Shown one piece after another: positions 1 to 11,071 of a stretch of DNA of 64,000 nucleotides. How positions within the stretch are numbered: the stretch's first letter is position 1; every line of letters begins with the position of its first letter. Origin of the DNA: Hydractinia symbiolongicarpus (lineage: Eukaryota > Cnidaria > Hydrozoa > Anthoathecata > Hydractiniidae); the NCBI RefSeq assembly GCF_029227915.1, contig NC_079879.1, forward strand, positions 17,982,001 through 18,046,000, written 5' to 3'. The notes beneath the pieces were generated by a model. That model was not told the origin of the DNA, did not search any database, and was given only the letters and a program-made list of their open reading frames with translations. The position numbers and the translations under genes were made by a program.

Positions 1-361
1 AGTCCGACCTTCGTCACAGGGAATACTGTGAAAATAGTGAGCACCTATGCAAGTTAAATATAATCAGGACATGGGAGAAGTTGTACTTTGATACAGCTTT
101 CGGACGAATGTTCTCAATTTAAATAGTTTTAAAAATCTTTTTAGACAGAAAAAGAGAAGTAAAAATGTCTAGAAATATATTGAAATACTTATCTAAGATA
201 TATATAGCTAATTATATTATAGCTAATCTGTATGCACATGATGTGCTTCAAATGCCAGTTCTCGAGTCGGACTCGTGCTGAGATAAGTTATGGTCCCATA
301 GTTACAAAATGCATATTGATATAAATTTGCTGATTATTTTAATTTAAAGAGATCTTGATAG

Positions 362-493
362 TCTCTTTAATAATAGCTGTATTCCGTCTGTCTTTCTGTC
401 TGTCCCCGAAAGGCGCGTCCTGTTACAGAAACACGAAATGCGGTATATAAAGGACGGGCAACCCCGTGGATTTTTCCACGGGTTAACAACTAC
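362..493 (+). mobile_element. Short non-autonomous Helitron-like element, copy 1
   Basis: The element begins TCTC and reads TTTAATAATAG near its 5' end. Close to its 3' end it has a hairpin with stem CCCGTGGA/TCCACGGG, followed by a short AT-rich spacer and CTAC. Copies at 31786-31893, 34374-34517 and about 60580-60689 on the minus strand share the hairpin, the CTGTCTGT tract and the TC start, and two of them end exactly in CTAG. A TC start plus a subterminal hairpin before CTRR is the Helitron signature. This copy's CTAC end is a degenerate form. It encodes nothing. Confidence 0.6.
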
Positions 494-519
494 TGATTCT
501 ATAATATCGTAAAAAGAAA

Positions 520-970
520 AAAAACATAAGCAAAAGTTTTAGTTTAATTTTTTATATTGGCCACCTGTTGCTTGAAAGTAGCAAAAAAAAAAAAGAAAAA
601 ACAGAGAAGAATATCATTCAAATTTAATTTTAACATAATTTCAATATTTTCAACAGCAATTAATAATTATGTCCTGGGCACTAAGTTGTGAAACACATGT
701 CAATAACACCTACAAATGATACCTGCCTTCCTGCTCTATTACCAGAAACAAATCATTTTAATGCATTGCAAAGATACAGCTAAATTAAAATAGCATTTAA
801 CACAAAAGAAAGAATGTTCTCTAGGATTGTGTTATAGAGAGGGTAGAAATCTAATTGAGGGGAAAAATTTAAAGTAAGACTAGGTATGTATGTGGTCGCT
901 GTCCTGTGGGCACTATTTTTTTCTTCGTAGGCCTGAATAACTATTAAGGTTTGTTCACCTGAACCACAAC
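520..970 (+). repeat. Diverged dispersed repeat, copy A
   Basis: This stretch aligns by eye with 3835-4340 in the same orientation. Shared blocks include CACCTGTTGCTTGA, CATGTCAATAACACCT, AATGATACCTGC and AGAAACAAATCATTT. Identity is high in blocks but indels are frequent. No ORF or terminal repeat is evident, so it may be an old interspersed element or a local duplication. The flanking stretches (1-361 and 971-1320) show nothing I can assign. Confidence 0.6.
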
Positions 971-1320
971 TGAATGAAGCAAACTTTGGTCATTTGTTTT
1001 AAGAATAAGTAAAACAATAACAATAAAAATTTTACCCGCGCAACTTATTTATAAGTGAGTCTTTTAGTCTAAAAAGACTTGCCTAAAATAGAGTCAGATA
1101 TCAAGCCTGACATTATGGCGTAACCATGTTGTTTTTACTTTGCATTTATGCACTTTTTCTCTCTAAGAAGGTTAATGCAAAATATTTTTTTTCGGAAACT
1201 GAGGTAAAAATTTTTTTTTCTATTCAGCTCTATTTTCTTCACCCGGTCAGGCGAAGGCAATCACCAATATTTTTAAGTCCAGCTTAATGGAAAATAAAAC
1301 TAACATTAACAGCTACTTAC

Positions 1321-1674
1321 AGGGTTGTAATATGGTGGCTCTATTAGTTGCACGTTTTGTTTATGCAAACAATCTTTTAATTTCGACTTTAATAAAATTG
1401 TTCCAAACTTTTGTCGTTCTACTTCCTTCTCTGTTGGTTCAGGTTCCAGCTCAAAATATAAGTTCTGTTGCATGCGTTTAACAGCAGACAAGATATCATT
1501 TCGATCTCTATCACTTCGTATTCCAATCACATTTAAATCTTCTTCACCTATTTGCTTACAGGTTTCTATATCTTCATATCCATTGTCATAAAAACTCTGA
1601 GCAAAATGTAGTAAACCTAAATTACGAAGCCAATCTTCCACTGGTTGGAAAGAGGTTGATGTTGATCGATCCAT
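1321..1674 (-). CDS. SAM-domain protein, first coding exon (partial gene)
   Basis: The exon encodes 118 residues from an ATG at 1674. Residues about 11-70 form a sterile alpha motif, a small helical domain that mediates protein-protein association. Visible landmarks are VEDWLRNLGL, the NGYEDIETCKQIGEEDL core and the final helix DILSAVKRM. The wording resembles the SAMD5/SASH group of SAM domains, but I cannot fix the orthologue. A charged linker (EPEPTEKEVERQK) and a short PPYYNP tail follow. The reading frame meets a good splice donor, GTAAGT, at 1320-1315, so the downstream exons lie at lower coordinates or outside the window. One possible acceptor is TTGCATAG near 45. An acceptor-like GTGACAG lies directly upstream of the ATG, suggesting a 5'-UTR intron or a spliced-leader site. 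Confidence 0.8.
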
Positions 1675-1971
1675 CCTGTCACATCAACAAAAATACAGTT
1701 TGACGAAGGTTATGTTATTCCAGGACACCACCATTCAAAAAGCATTTTTTTAATTTCATAGATGTAACAGCAAGTAGTAACAGCTTTATTATCTTTCCAA
1801 GATTATAACACTATACTATTAGCTATAATAAATCTGATGTTTCAACAAGATAATATATATATAGTGAAACAATTTTTTAAAAATAATCACACAGAGATAC
1901 ACAATATGCCTTACAGTACTGGCTTTGTGACATCTAACGTTGTGATTGTGTATTATGCGGGAACCATGATC
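1675..1971. other. Upstream flank of the SAM gene, no gene seen
   Basis: AT-rich sequence upstream (on minus) of the SAM exon. It would hold the promoter or 5' UTR, but I see no convincing TATA box or other element. Confidence 0.4.
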
Positions 1972-2237
1972 TACAACCCTGGAAAAAATATATTGGGAAT
2001 TTCATTTTGAGCTCGGCCTTTCCCCCAAAGTCAATGTTGAAGATAGTATTTTCCTAGCTGACCCTTGCAGATGTACTCCAGGAACCTTAGAGGTAAACAA
2101 CATTGACTTTGGGGAAAGGGGGACAGTAAAAGGAGTTATGACATAAAAAATAAGGTCTTTCCTTATTTTTTATACCTAATTTTATGCCTAATTGGCTGTT
2201 TTATCACATTTTTCACAAATATTTTTCCAGGGTTGTA
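1972..2237. mobile_element. Palindromic MITE with TA target site
   Basis: The element opens TACAACCCTGGAAAAA and closes with the inverse, TTTTTCCAGGGTTGTA. A second inverted pair lies inside (CCCCCAAAGTCAATGTTG and CAACATTGACTTTGGGG), so much of the element can fold on itself. Reading the outer TA as the target-site duplication leaves termini CAACCCTGG/CCAGGGTTG, as in Tc1/mariner-type MITEs. It has no coding capacity. Confidence 0.75.
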
Positions 2238-3045
2238 CATAGCAGGCCTTGCCATAAATCGCAAATCATGCAAATGTTGTTGTTGGAGCATTAAATTGCT
2301 CACACAAATTTTGAAATAAATTGACCATTATCCTAAAAATCTACACTAGCAGTACTTCCAATGCTTAGCATAACACACAAAGCTACAACTATTTCAAGAG
2401 GTGGAATGTTTATAGAGCAATAAGAAGTGAACCCCAAACACTGCGCTAATATCAAAGATTACCCTGGGTGATAGTAACTTTTAGTTGTTGTTGCTAATAC
2501 CAATTAAACTCAGTTTACATGTGTTTGTGGCTTTATATATTAAACTTTTAGAAACTACCTGTGAAGGTAGATTTTAAGTTTAATATATATTTATTTAATA
2601 AGGTGAATATCTAAAATTAAATTCATGCACTAATATTCTTAAAAGCACACAATGAGCAATGTGACTCTATTGAGCAAAGAAATCAAAAGATTGAGGTGGA
2701 AATCGTCTGGACACATGCTGAGATTAACACACATGCACAACATAACATGTTGTATTATGTTGAAAACGAGAAGTGTCACAGATACAACCAAGAACTACAT
2801 TGGTAACCCCTGTTAGAGAAAGACATAAAAGCTGCTAATCAAGTTAACTCTGAGCTGCTGAGTGTGAAAAGTTGAAATAGTTGATTTCAATATTTTGAAA
2901 AAAATAGCTTTTAGGCCAGGAAAAGGTGGAATGCTATTGTAGAGTTTGTATATATTTATGAATCTGAGTAAAGCAAGGAGCTGTAGTTTCGTAGTCTTCC
3001 TTCCAAGTTACAGTTCTCTATACATTGCAGTAGAGAAAAAAATGT
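2238..3045. other. AT-rich intergenic stretch, nothing assigned
   Basis: I find no ORF, repeat or RNA gene that I can support in this interval. Confidence 0.4.
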
Positions 3046-3231
3046 TTGTCAAAAAATATTATTTATGAAGCCACTTTATTAACAAACAGTAACCACACAG
3101 CAAAATACATGGGACTTTGTGAAACAACGTTTAAAAAAGATAAGCTAACCACAAGCAATTATTTAACACACAGAAGTACCAAAACAGTACATCGCTCTTT
3201 GCATTTTTGGAATCATAAAACATTAGTCTAA
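3046..3231 (+). pseudogene. Penelope-like element GIY-YIG fragment (relic)
   Basis: A short reading frame contains IIYEA, KYMGLCETTFKK and SLHFWNHK at spacings like the GIY-YIG nuclease region of the Penelope-like ORF at 11072-11993, which has IIYKAEV, FYYGLCEGEFKERF and LIWRLKD. The His-rich helix between them is damaged and the ORF is only 61 residues, so this is a fragment. The relic at 5166-5855 is also Penelope-like but lies downstream in the wrong order, so it is probably a separate insertion. Confidence 0.5.
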
Positions 3232-3318
3232 AAGCGATTTTTAAATTTTTTCATATCATTTTTTACTTTTGAAGATATATTTAGTATTAAAGATTTTTTC
3301 ACAATTTTTTACCAACCG

Positions 3319-3505
3319 TATTTTCTGGTATATAACCTGCACATCGTATAACTCGCAGCTCAACTTTTTTAGGGAGTTACAAACCTGATGCTATCAGATA
3401 GCCAGCACCTTCTTATAACCCACATAAAATTTCAATCAGTGAGTTTTACTTACCCGCACCTTCGTATAACCAGCATTGTGTTATTCAGCATAATTTTACT
3501 TACCC
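3319..3505. repeat. Short repeat with recurring TATAACnnGCA motif
   Basis: Variants of the motif recur: TATAACCTGCAC, TATAACTCGCAG and TATAACCAGCA, with another (TATAACCCGCAC) near 4516. This looks like debris of one AT-rich element. No termini or coding sequence can be defined. Confidence 0.3.
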
Positions 3506-3834
3506 AAATTACTTACCCAAACATGTTTCTTTTTCCGTTTGTTTTTTAGTTCTGTGTCATTATTTTTTTTCATTCTGGAGACAAGTGGGGGACGTTTAAA
3601 CTTGTGAACCCTAAAAATGAGAACCGAGTGCCTTAACTAGCAACTCTCTCAGTTAACTTCCTTTTATCTGATTGTCGAAATAATAATAAACAACATAATT
3701 ATCACAGATTGTCTGTAACAGCGATGTACGGAACATTCTTTTCTAATGTTTATATAATTTTGTTATCCATTTATATGTCAGCAATCACAATGTGCATGAT
3801 AAAATAAATTTCAGAAATGGGGAGGAGATAGTTG

Positions 3835-4340
3835 CATGTGTCTTATTAATTGTATTTTTAATTTATTTTTCATATTTCTAATGGTCACCTGTTGCTTGAG
3901 GGAAGTGAAGATAAAAAAAGAAAATTACCATCTAAACATTTAATTTTACATTTTTTAATATTTTTAACAGAAATTAATAATGAAGTCCTCGACACTAGGT
4001 TGTGAAAGACATGTCAATAACACCTGAAAATGATACCTGCTATACTGCTCTATTATCAGAAACAAATCATTTCAATGTGCTGAATGTGATTGCGAAGATA
4101 TAAATAGATTAGAATTACATGCAACACAAAAGAAAAACTGATCTCCAGAATTGTGTTTTAGAGAGAGCTTGTAAAAGGGTTACTGGCATGCAATAGAAAT
4201 ATAAAGCAATTTCACTGTGTGAAAAAAATTAAATCATGTAGGTGAAGTAAGGTTAGTGCGTATAGAATCTTGCATGCAGTTTTATTAATCTTTTGTGCAC
4301 CATACTTTCTTCTCAGACCACCACATATACTATCCGAGTT
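3835..4340 (+). repeat. Diverged dispersed repeat, copy B
   Basis: Second copy of the repeat described at 520-970, same orientation, about 3.3 kb away. Shared blocks extend past the best-conserved core into a region reading CACYAT...TTTCTTC. It is not flanked by obvious target duplications. Confidence 0.6.
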
Positions 4341-5165
4341 GCTCAATGTCTGATTTGTTTTATTTTGCGCAATTTTATAAAGTTGTTACTACTACAAATA
4401 AATGAAAAACAACACACAAAAGATTCTGTTGAAAAAGAAACATTGACTTCCTTGCACCAGTCAATGTATCAACTTTAAATTTCACAATAAATGACTGAAA
4501 AATGAAACTTATCATATAACCCGCACAACATAACTTGCGTTCTGCATTTAGATCAAGCATTTATCTCCACACTAAGCGTGCTCTTCACCCCAGAGCTTTC
4601 ATAGTTTTGTGAAAGAGGTTTAAAACGTAGAAGGTATTTTCTTAAAAAAATAACACTCTGAAAAAGAGCTTTAAAGTTTCTAACAGAAATCATATACTTC
4701 TGCATAAATAATTTGTCACTATGGTATCCAATGTTAGCTAAACAGTTTTTTTTGAAAATCTTTTTATGCTGTATGTGTTTCCTCACACTATTGAGTACTA
4801 AAAATTAATGCCCCAGATGATTATGTGGGAACAAATATTCGATCTTTATCCCATAGTAAAAAGTAATTTTTCAAAATTAAACAGAATGGCTTGTAAGCAT
4901 GTCATACTTTGTGATTAAACTATAGTTTTTATTTCCACCATGCTGATGATTTTCATTGTTTCATTAAAAAATCAGGAAATCATTTTATGTATTGCTTATT
5001 ATAGCATACATGCATACTTTGACTTATCTTAAACACGTAAATATTAAAAAATATTTTATTCTTAACAAGCTTTTTGTTACAAAGTAACATTAAAATTATC
5101 CACTTTAAATACATAATTAAAATAGCATAATTATTGAAGCATATAATCTCTCTAAGATAGTTATA
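4341..5165. other. AT-rich stretch, nothing assigned
   Basis: Only short chance reading frames are present, with no recognisable domain, repeat or RNA gene. Confidence 0.4.
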
Positions 5166-5855
5166 GTTAAGCCTTTAGCTCCTTCTTTCTACAAACGTTA
5201 TGTAGACGATACTTATACAAGACAGAAAAAGATGTCCATGACAGATTGTTTCGTGCTCTGATTAATTTTCACCCAAATACTAAACTAACTGTTGAAATTA
5301 ATCCTAAGCGCTTTCATGATACAAAAATTATTCGACTGAAAAATGGTTCTTCGTCGTTTAGTGTCATTAATCAAGAAACAAAGTTACCGTTTCATTGGTC
5401 ATCAAAAGTACCATTGCAATATAAAAAAGCGTTATTAAAGGCTATCTAAACAAATCTTTTACAATTGGAAGTTACTTTGACATTGAAGTTAAGAAAATTA
5501 AATCAAAGTATATTAAAGCAGGTTGTCCAAGTCATTTCATTGACACACAAATAAATGACTTTAGGTTAAAGAAGACCAGATTATACTTTCTTGGTTATTT
5601 CAAGAGAAGATACCTAAGGTGAAGTTACCATTTTGCATAAAATATAAAAGAGCAGTTGGAAATGTGGTAACAAAGCAGATTTTTTCCAACTTTAAAGTTG
5701 ATGTTGTGTATTTTTTGGAAAACCACCAAGTTGCGATCGTTATTCCAGATCGTGTTACTCATCCAAACAATGATATATACAGTACAAAGGTGTATGCCAC
5801 TTGTTCATGCCACTTACATTATCATATATTGGATTTTTGGCTGCTTTTAATTTAA
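5166..5855 (+). pseudogene. Penelope-like reverse transcriptase relic (5' truncated, frameshifted)
   Basis: Three frames together give the C-terminal half of a Penelope-like RT. First comes FYKRYVDDTYTRQKK, whose YVDD is the polymerase catalytic box. Next are HPNTKLTVEINPKRFHDTK and LPFHWSSKVPLQYKKA. After a frameshift near 5445 come NKSFTIGSYFDIEVKKIKSKY and HFIDTQIN, then EKIPKVKLPFCIKY and a linker leading towards the nuclease. The RT fingers are missing at the 5' side and no GIY-YIG domain follows before sequence similarity ends. At least two frameshifts make it non-functional. Confidence 0.75.
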
Positions 5856-5869
5856 TTTTAGATGAATAG

Positions 5870-6380
5870 CAGCTTAAAATTTTTGATGGACTAGGCATGC
5901 CAGTTGATTAAGTGTTAAATTAAAATCGGGTCCTGGTTTTCTATAAAGACCTTTGACTAGCATTTTATCCCTGACGGAAATGTATAGTTCTAGCTAGCAG
6001 AGAATGTGAAAGAATCCTGTAGTTATTTCCTGTCATACAGATAAAACAGATAAAAAGTCATAATTGACAAGATTAACATCAGGTATAGCTAGCTACATTT
6101 ACTCAGTTAGTTGAACGGAAATGGGTTAAGTCCAGCCAGTGGCAAGCTAGCTGGGTAAACAGATTATTTAAATCCCGTCAAGAAAACAATGTAAAAAGTA
6201 ACCTGAACAGGTATGTGATAGGTAGCTATGTAAATATTTGGTACAGTTATCTGACATTTCTAATATCTAACATCCGAAAATGACCATTTTTTCGTACGAC
6301 ATACCGTGTCGGGTGTGCTCTCTGACATACCGGTAGCCGACCTTTCTTATTTTCAGCGCAGCACTGCTATGTGGCATATC
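5870..6380. other. Intergenic stretch, nothing assigned
   Basis: Contains several AGCTAGCT-type tracts common in this window. I see no gene. Confidence 0.35.
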
Positions 6381-6384
6381 GGAA

Positions 6385-6466
6385 AAGTGGGACTCGGGAC
6401 CCGGGACTCCTGGTCGGGACCCGGGACCCGGTATTCCGGAGCCGGGATTCGGGACTCGGGACTCGA
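6385..6466. repeat. GC-rich minisatellite-like tract
   Basis: An abrupt GC-rich patch built from imperfect repeats of CGGGACCCGGGA and GGGACTCGG, containing several short palindromes such as GGGACCCGGGAC. The surrounding DNA is strongly AT-rich. The short ORFs crossing it are compositional. Confidence 0.6.
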
Positions 6467-6819
6467 TTTTGCAAATGTGTAAAAAACAGACCAAAAGAAA
6501 TACCGGTAGTTAACAACGTTTTTTTCTGATAAAAATTTACACAATATAAGCTGTGATAAAAAATGTAGAAAAAAGAACAAAATGTAAAAAATCGTCAAAG
6601 AAGGAAGGGAATCATTATGCTTAAAATTATAGTCGTTGCTGGGGCGTTTGATGCGAAAAAACTCGATGAAGTAAAAGATGAAAAAATTAAATCTCATCTA
6701 TTTTTTCCTAACTATTGTAGCGCTATTTGAACAGATAAATCTTTCTTTCTTCCAAGGTGTGAAAGTTGGAAGATACTGTAATTGCGCATATAAATAATGT
6801 TTATAAGGTAGTAGTAGTA

Positions 6820-7811
6820 TGGAGTTATATGTGGGACAATATTCGTGAATGGTTTTCGTCGCGTCGTAATGCTTTTTGTCGTGTCGTATCTTTCTTCGTG
6901 GCGTGGTTATCTTTGACTCGTAATAGTTTTCGTCGTGTCGTATCTTTCTTCGTCGTGTGGTTTTCTTCTTCGCAGCGTAATGGTTTTCGTCGTGGCGTAT
7001 TACTCATGTTGGTGTGATCTCATGTTTCATCGTGTCATGTCACTTCGTGGGGTATTTCACTTTGAGGCGAAATAGTTATGCTTTTTTTACACGGAATTAC
7101 TAATTTCGTGAAGCTTTTACACAATATATTTCACTTTCTTTCTAGTGGCTTTGGTCTTTCTACTGGGTAAAGCTAGCTATTATTTTTGTAATTTTCTTTT
7201 AATAAACGATACATTCTTAGCTATAGATTTAGCTAGCTAGCTATACATTTTAAGCATGTTACACTGTATAATCTATTATCTATTTTGTACTTTAAATGGA
7301 TTCTGATGAAAATATCAAAAATCAAGTAAACTAACTACATAAACATAAATTATTACAAAAAACTCTTACACAACACATAATATTTTTTCATAATCACAAA
7401 TGTAAAACTAACTTAAAAGTAGAATATAATTTTTAGCACTAAACTAAAGGTTTTGTTTATTTTACTGCACTTTATTCATGTGATTTGGATTTTTTGTAAG
7501 CGCTACACGAATTTAGTAATTTCGTGTTAAAAAAGCATGAAAATTTTCGCTACGAAGTGAAATACGCCGCGAAGTGAAATACACCACGAAGTGAAATACG
7601 CCGCTAAGTAAAATACGCTATGAAGTTAAATACGCCGCAAAGTGAAATACGCCACGATGAACACAAATACGACTCGACGAAACGTTAAACCACCCCACAA
7701 AGAAATATACGACGCGACAAAAACCACACCACGAAGAAAGATACGGCACGACAAAAAGCATTTACGACGCGACGAAAACCATACACGAATATTGTCCCAT
7801 ATATAACTCCA
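6820..7811. mobile_element. Foldback-type element with long imperfect inverted arms
   Basis: The left end reads TGGAGTTATATGTGGGACAA and the right end its inverse, TTGTCCCATATATAACTCCA. Behind each end lie several hundred bases of imperfect inverted homology built from short degenerate repeats (units such as TTCGTCGTGTCGTAT and CACTTCGTGGCGTATT), then a conserved TTACTAATTTCGTG block. Both ends abut GTAGTAGTAG tracts, which may be the target-site duplication. A half-copy lies at 38283-38610. The Arg-rich short ORFs inside are by-products of the repeat units. Confidence 0.75.
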
Positions 7812-8943
7812 TAGTAGTAGTAGTGTGTATTTTTTCGTCAAAGAGAGTTACAAGTTCGTTTTTACATACAAGTTCGTATTGTTTTGAAGTAAATAAAACA
7901 TATATACATACATCAGCTAGTATATTGAAGATCTTAAACCATACGAAAAAGTTTAAAAGACTGACTGGAACTTGCGAAAGCAATTTTGCCTTATCACCAA
8001 GCCTCATCATAAGTTTCGTTAGAGTAGAGAGTTATTATTTCTTGTTGTTTAAAAGAAAGTAACTTAGTTCTCAAATTTCGCAATAAACTTTTTCACACAC
8101 TGCTTAAAAACACATAGTGATGTTAAATTTTTTAAACCTCCGTCCAAAAAGTTATTCCATAGACGTGGTCCTCTTTAAGATGGAAAACCTGTAACGCCGG
8201 TTTTTGCAAAATAATCCATATTTTTGGCTCTTTCTGCGCGGCCCTTTTAACGCCACCTAGCAAAAATTAACGCTACTTAGGGTCGGCATAAAAAGGGCTG
8301 ATAAGGTATCATTCAAAACAAGTTAGTCGAAGGTTTTCTTGAAGATTTCCGCCAATAGCATCGCACACTCCTTTTTTACCAAACCAATATAATCTAACCT
8401 GCTGTTCTTATTTTCCGAAATTTTTTAAGCCTTTATTTATGGACTTCCAACAATTGTAAACAGCGTAGCGATCGCTCCAATGCGAATATCATTTCATACT
8501 TGTTGTATACGAAAGAAGAAACGATTAGCTACAAAATTTTAACTCGGATTATTTTTTAGTTTTAAAAACAAAGATTGAGCCTGGTGCTGTTCTTATTATT
8601 TGACATATTATGAGGTTCATGTTGTTTTAAAACTGTTCTTTTTTAAAAAAACTACAGGGGTTTAAGTAACTTGGCCTGAAAAACTATTAAATATGGGCGA
8701 AATATAACGTAATTTATTTATACTACAATTTTAATTACATTTGAATAAATGACAAAAATATGCAGATTTACACACACTGCTAAAAAATGTAGCTAAAAAC
8801 TCGAAATCGACCTGAAAAGTTCTAAAATTTTCATGATACAAATCCATTAAAATTGATAAAGAAAACCCTAAGTTGCTTCCCAGAAAAATTATGCGAAGTA
8901 AATACTTTTAAATAACCAAAATAAGACTAGAATGACAAACTAA
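7812..8943. other. Intergenic stretch, nothing assigned
   Basis: Two chance ORFs near 7823-8062 have no recognisable features. The stretch 8130-8430 is less AT-rich, with paired phrases such as AACGCC and TTAACGC, but I cannot identify it. Confidence 0.35.
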
Positions 8944-8982
8944 AGGCTAAAACACACGGTCCGTTTAAACAGAAGAAACTAA

Positions 8983-9733
8983 AGGCTGAAACACACGGTC
9001 CGTTTAAACGGAAGGTGTAAAGATGACGAATGTGTAGGTCAAAACGCATCGTGTATTTTAAAAATATACGAATTCAAATGAAACTTTTTTTCCTGCCAAA
9101 TTTCCCTATCCGATCCGTCATTTAAAGGCTGAAATACACGATTCGTTACAGTCTTCTCAAAAAAGATACATGTGTTCATCTTTTTTTATTAAACCGATAA
9201 TCTTTCTCTATTGAAATTTTGTAAATCCATTGTTTTAAACTATTAACGTCATGTATCACTTTCGGAATACTATGCAAAATACAATTAAAAACAAGATAGC
9301 TACAATAAAAAACAATCAATATAAAAACAAGAGAAAATGGCGAAATAAAAAAAATGAATTTACGGAGGATTATATCCTGCGCAAATTTAATTCTTTTTGC
9401 TTCGCCAGTTGGACTTATTCTCAAAAACTTATTTAAACTCGCCTTTTGTGCGAAATTCGAGTAGTATTTTGATGTTATACCCAGATTTTTCCTTCGTATC
9501 AGCCAAGGTTTCACCCATCTCCTTTTTTTTAAAACATTCGCTATGATTATCTCGGAGGCACCAACCCTAGCGACACGTGTTTTTATTTTGCTTGCCACGA
9601 TTCGAAAGAGTTTTGAAGCATGTTGTACGTTTAAAAGGATTACGTGTAGACAAGAAACCTTTCATGAAGTTTCCCCTACTGGTTATCCGCCAGGTTTTGA
9701 CCTTCCGTTTGAACGGATCGTGTATTTAAGCCT
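8983..9733. mobile_element. PIF/Harbinger-like element with TAA target duplication
   Basis: The left terminus AGGCTGAAACACACGG and the inverse right terminus CGTGTATTTAAGCCT are each bordered directly by TAA. The inverted homology runs on through GTCCGTTTAAACGGAAGGT and its counterpart. A 3-bp TWA duplication is typical of PIF/Harbinger. The interior carries a matching transposase relic at 9176-9598, but the element is only 751 bp, far shorter than an autonomous copy. Confidence 0.75.
9176..9598 (-). pseudogene. Harbinger transposase N-terminal remnant
   Basis: A 140-codon frame inside the Harbinger-like element contains RRWVKPWLIRRKNLG, then YYSNFAQKASLNKFLRISP. This matches the conserved N-terminal region of PIF/Harbinger transposases (RR.WV.PWL.RR..G followed by L..FL.M). 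The sequence then degenerates into a hydrophobic stretch, and the DDE catalytic domain is absent. It is probably an internally deleted derivative. Confidence 0.65.
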
Positions 9734-9775
9734 TAATAGACTATGAATTAGATAAACGGATCGTGTATTTCAGCC

Positions 9776-10763
9776 TAATAGACTATGAATTAGATAAATA
9801 TACATATATATTTAATTAGATAAATATATATAAATATATTAGTTTTACTGCTGCTTCATTTTTCACAATTTAATGTTTGAAGCTTACTCCGTAATTTATT
9901 AGAAGTGCTGATCATGGCTGAAAAAAATGCTCATACTAAAAATAAAACATATTGCAAAGACAAATTTTGGCAGTTTCATAAATATTTTAAGTTTGTTTTG
10001 AAAGTTCATAAACCTGCGTATAAGCTTTCCTAAAATGTTATTTTCAACAGTGACCTAGCATACCATATTTACTCTATTACTATTCCTACTACAGGATTAG
10101 TGCTTTAATCTACTAAATAAAGGTAGAAGCCAATCTTTATCCAAAATTTAAGATGGTACATCAGTGTGAGGGGTGATCACAGGGCATGGACACTAGTGTT
10201 CTCCTTACCCCAGACTCTTAAGGTGCTGCCCAGGACTGTTGTAGAACCAGGCTCCCAGATTGCCTCGCCTCCGTTAAGTGATATAATCAATAAATAGAAG
10301 CAGCTAAAGTCAACTAGTTCTCCCTATCATTCATTGTTGTCAGTTTGGTTTGCAAGACAACGACTCTTCAGATTTAAAGACATTCTTAGATACCTACAAG
10401 TACCTACCTACTCAAAGCAACATTTTCAAGCCTTCTATCTATATTGGATTATATGGCACAGGGAGGCATCAGGTGAAAAGCTTTGGATATTTCATCAGGA
10501 GAGACATTACATGTAGCCAGGTCAGTTCTTTTTATACCATTTATTTTTTATTCATGTTAAGAGGGGTAAGGAAATGTCACTTTTGAAATATACAAGGCAA
10601 AGCGAATGTCTCTTGCAACTGTGGGTCCTAGCGCAGCATTAATAGCACATATATCACCGGGTTGTTTAATTATTGTCTCTTTAATCTCTCTTTGCCTCTT
10701 TGATTTAAAGAAGGAATTTATTAAAAAGATACAAATCAATGCCATGTGATGCACAAGGTATAT

Positions 10764-10766
<3 letters not shown>
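9776..10766. other. Intergenic stretch, nothing assigned
   Basis: Two overlapping frames at 10334-10586 are open but show no domain, no codon-bias contrast and no convincing splice sites. A GC-richer patch at 10140-10270 is unidentified. Confidence 0.35.

Positions 10767-10816
<50 letters not shown>
10767..10816. repeat. (AT)n microsatellite
   Basis: About 24 uninterrupted AT dinucleotides. Confidence 0.95.
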
Positions 10817-10823
<7 letters not shown>

Positions 10824-11071
10824 CGAAGTAATTTTAACACAATTACAACAGAGTGCTCAATGTGTAACAGAGCAGTTATATTATTTTTATGTTTTGTTTT
10901 CAAGAAAAAACTACATTAATTTTGCTACTTAAAGTTTCATGCTTCTTAGCAATTTTCAGGCAAATGATACAAATTATACAAGTTGGTACTAACTAAAGTA
11001 TAAACCTTTTAATTACGTGATAAAACGTAATTAAACAAATAAATACAAATAAATACATTGTTCGTTACAGT

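Larger units (their letters stand above)
8944..9775. mobile_element. Outer PIF/Harbinger-like terminal repeats
   Basis: Just outside the inner element at 8983-9733 lies a second pair of similar termini: GGCTAAAACACACGGTCCG on the left and CGGATCGTGTATTTCAGCC on the right, both next to TAA. This suggests that one element inserted into the terminal region of a relative, or that both ends were duplicated together. Confidence 0.5.

Noticed and set aside
6766-7017. Arg/Phe-rich short ORFs
   Set aside because: They arise from degenerate CGTCGT repeats of the foldback element.
10334-10586. Overlapping plus-strand ORFs
   Set aside because: No domain or homology recognised; overlap of two open frames suggests chance.
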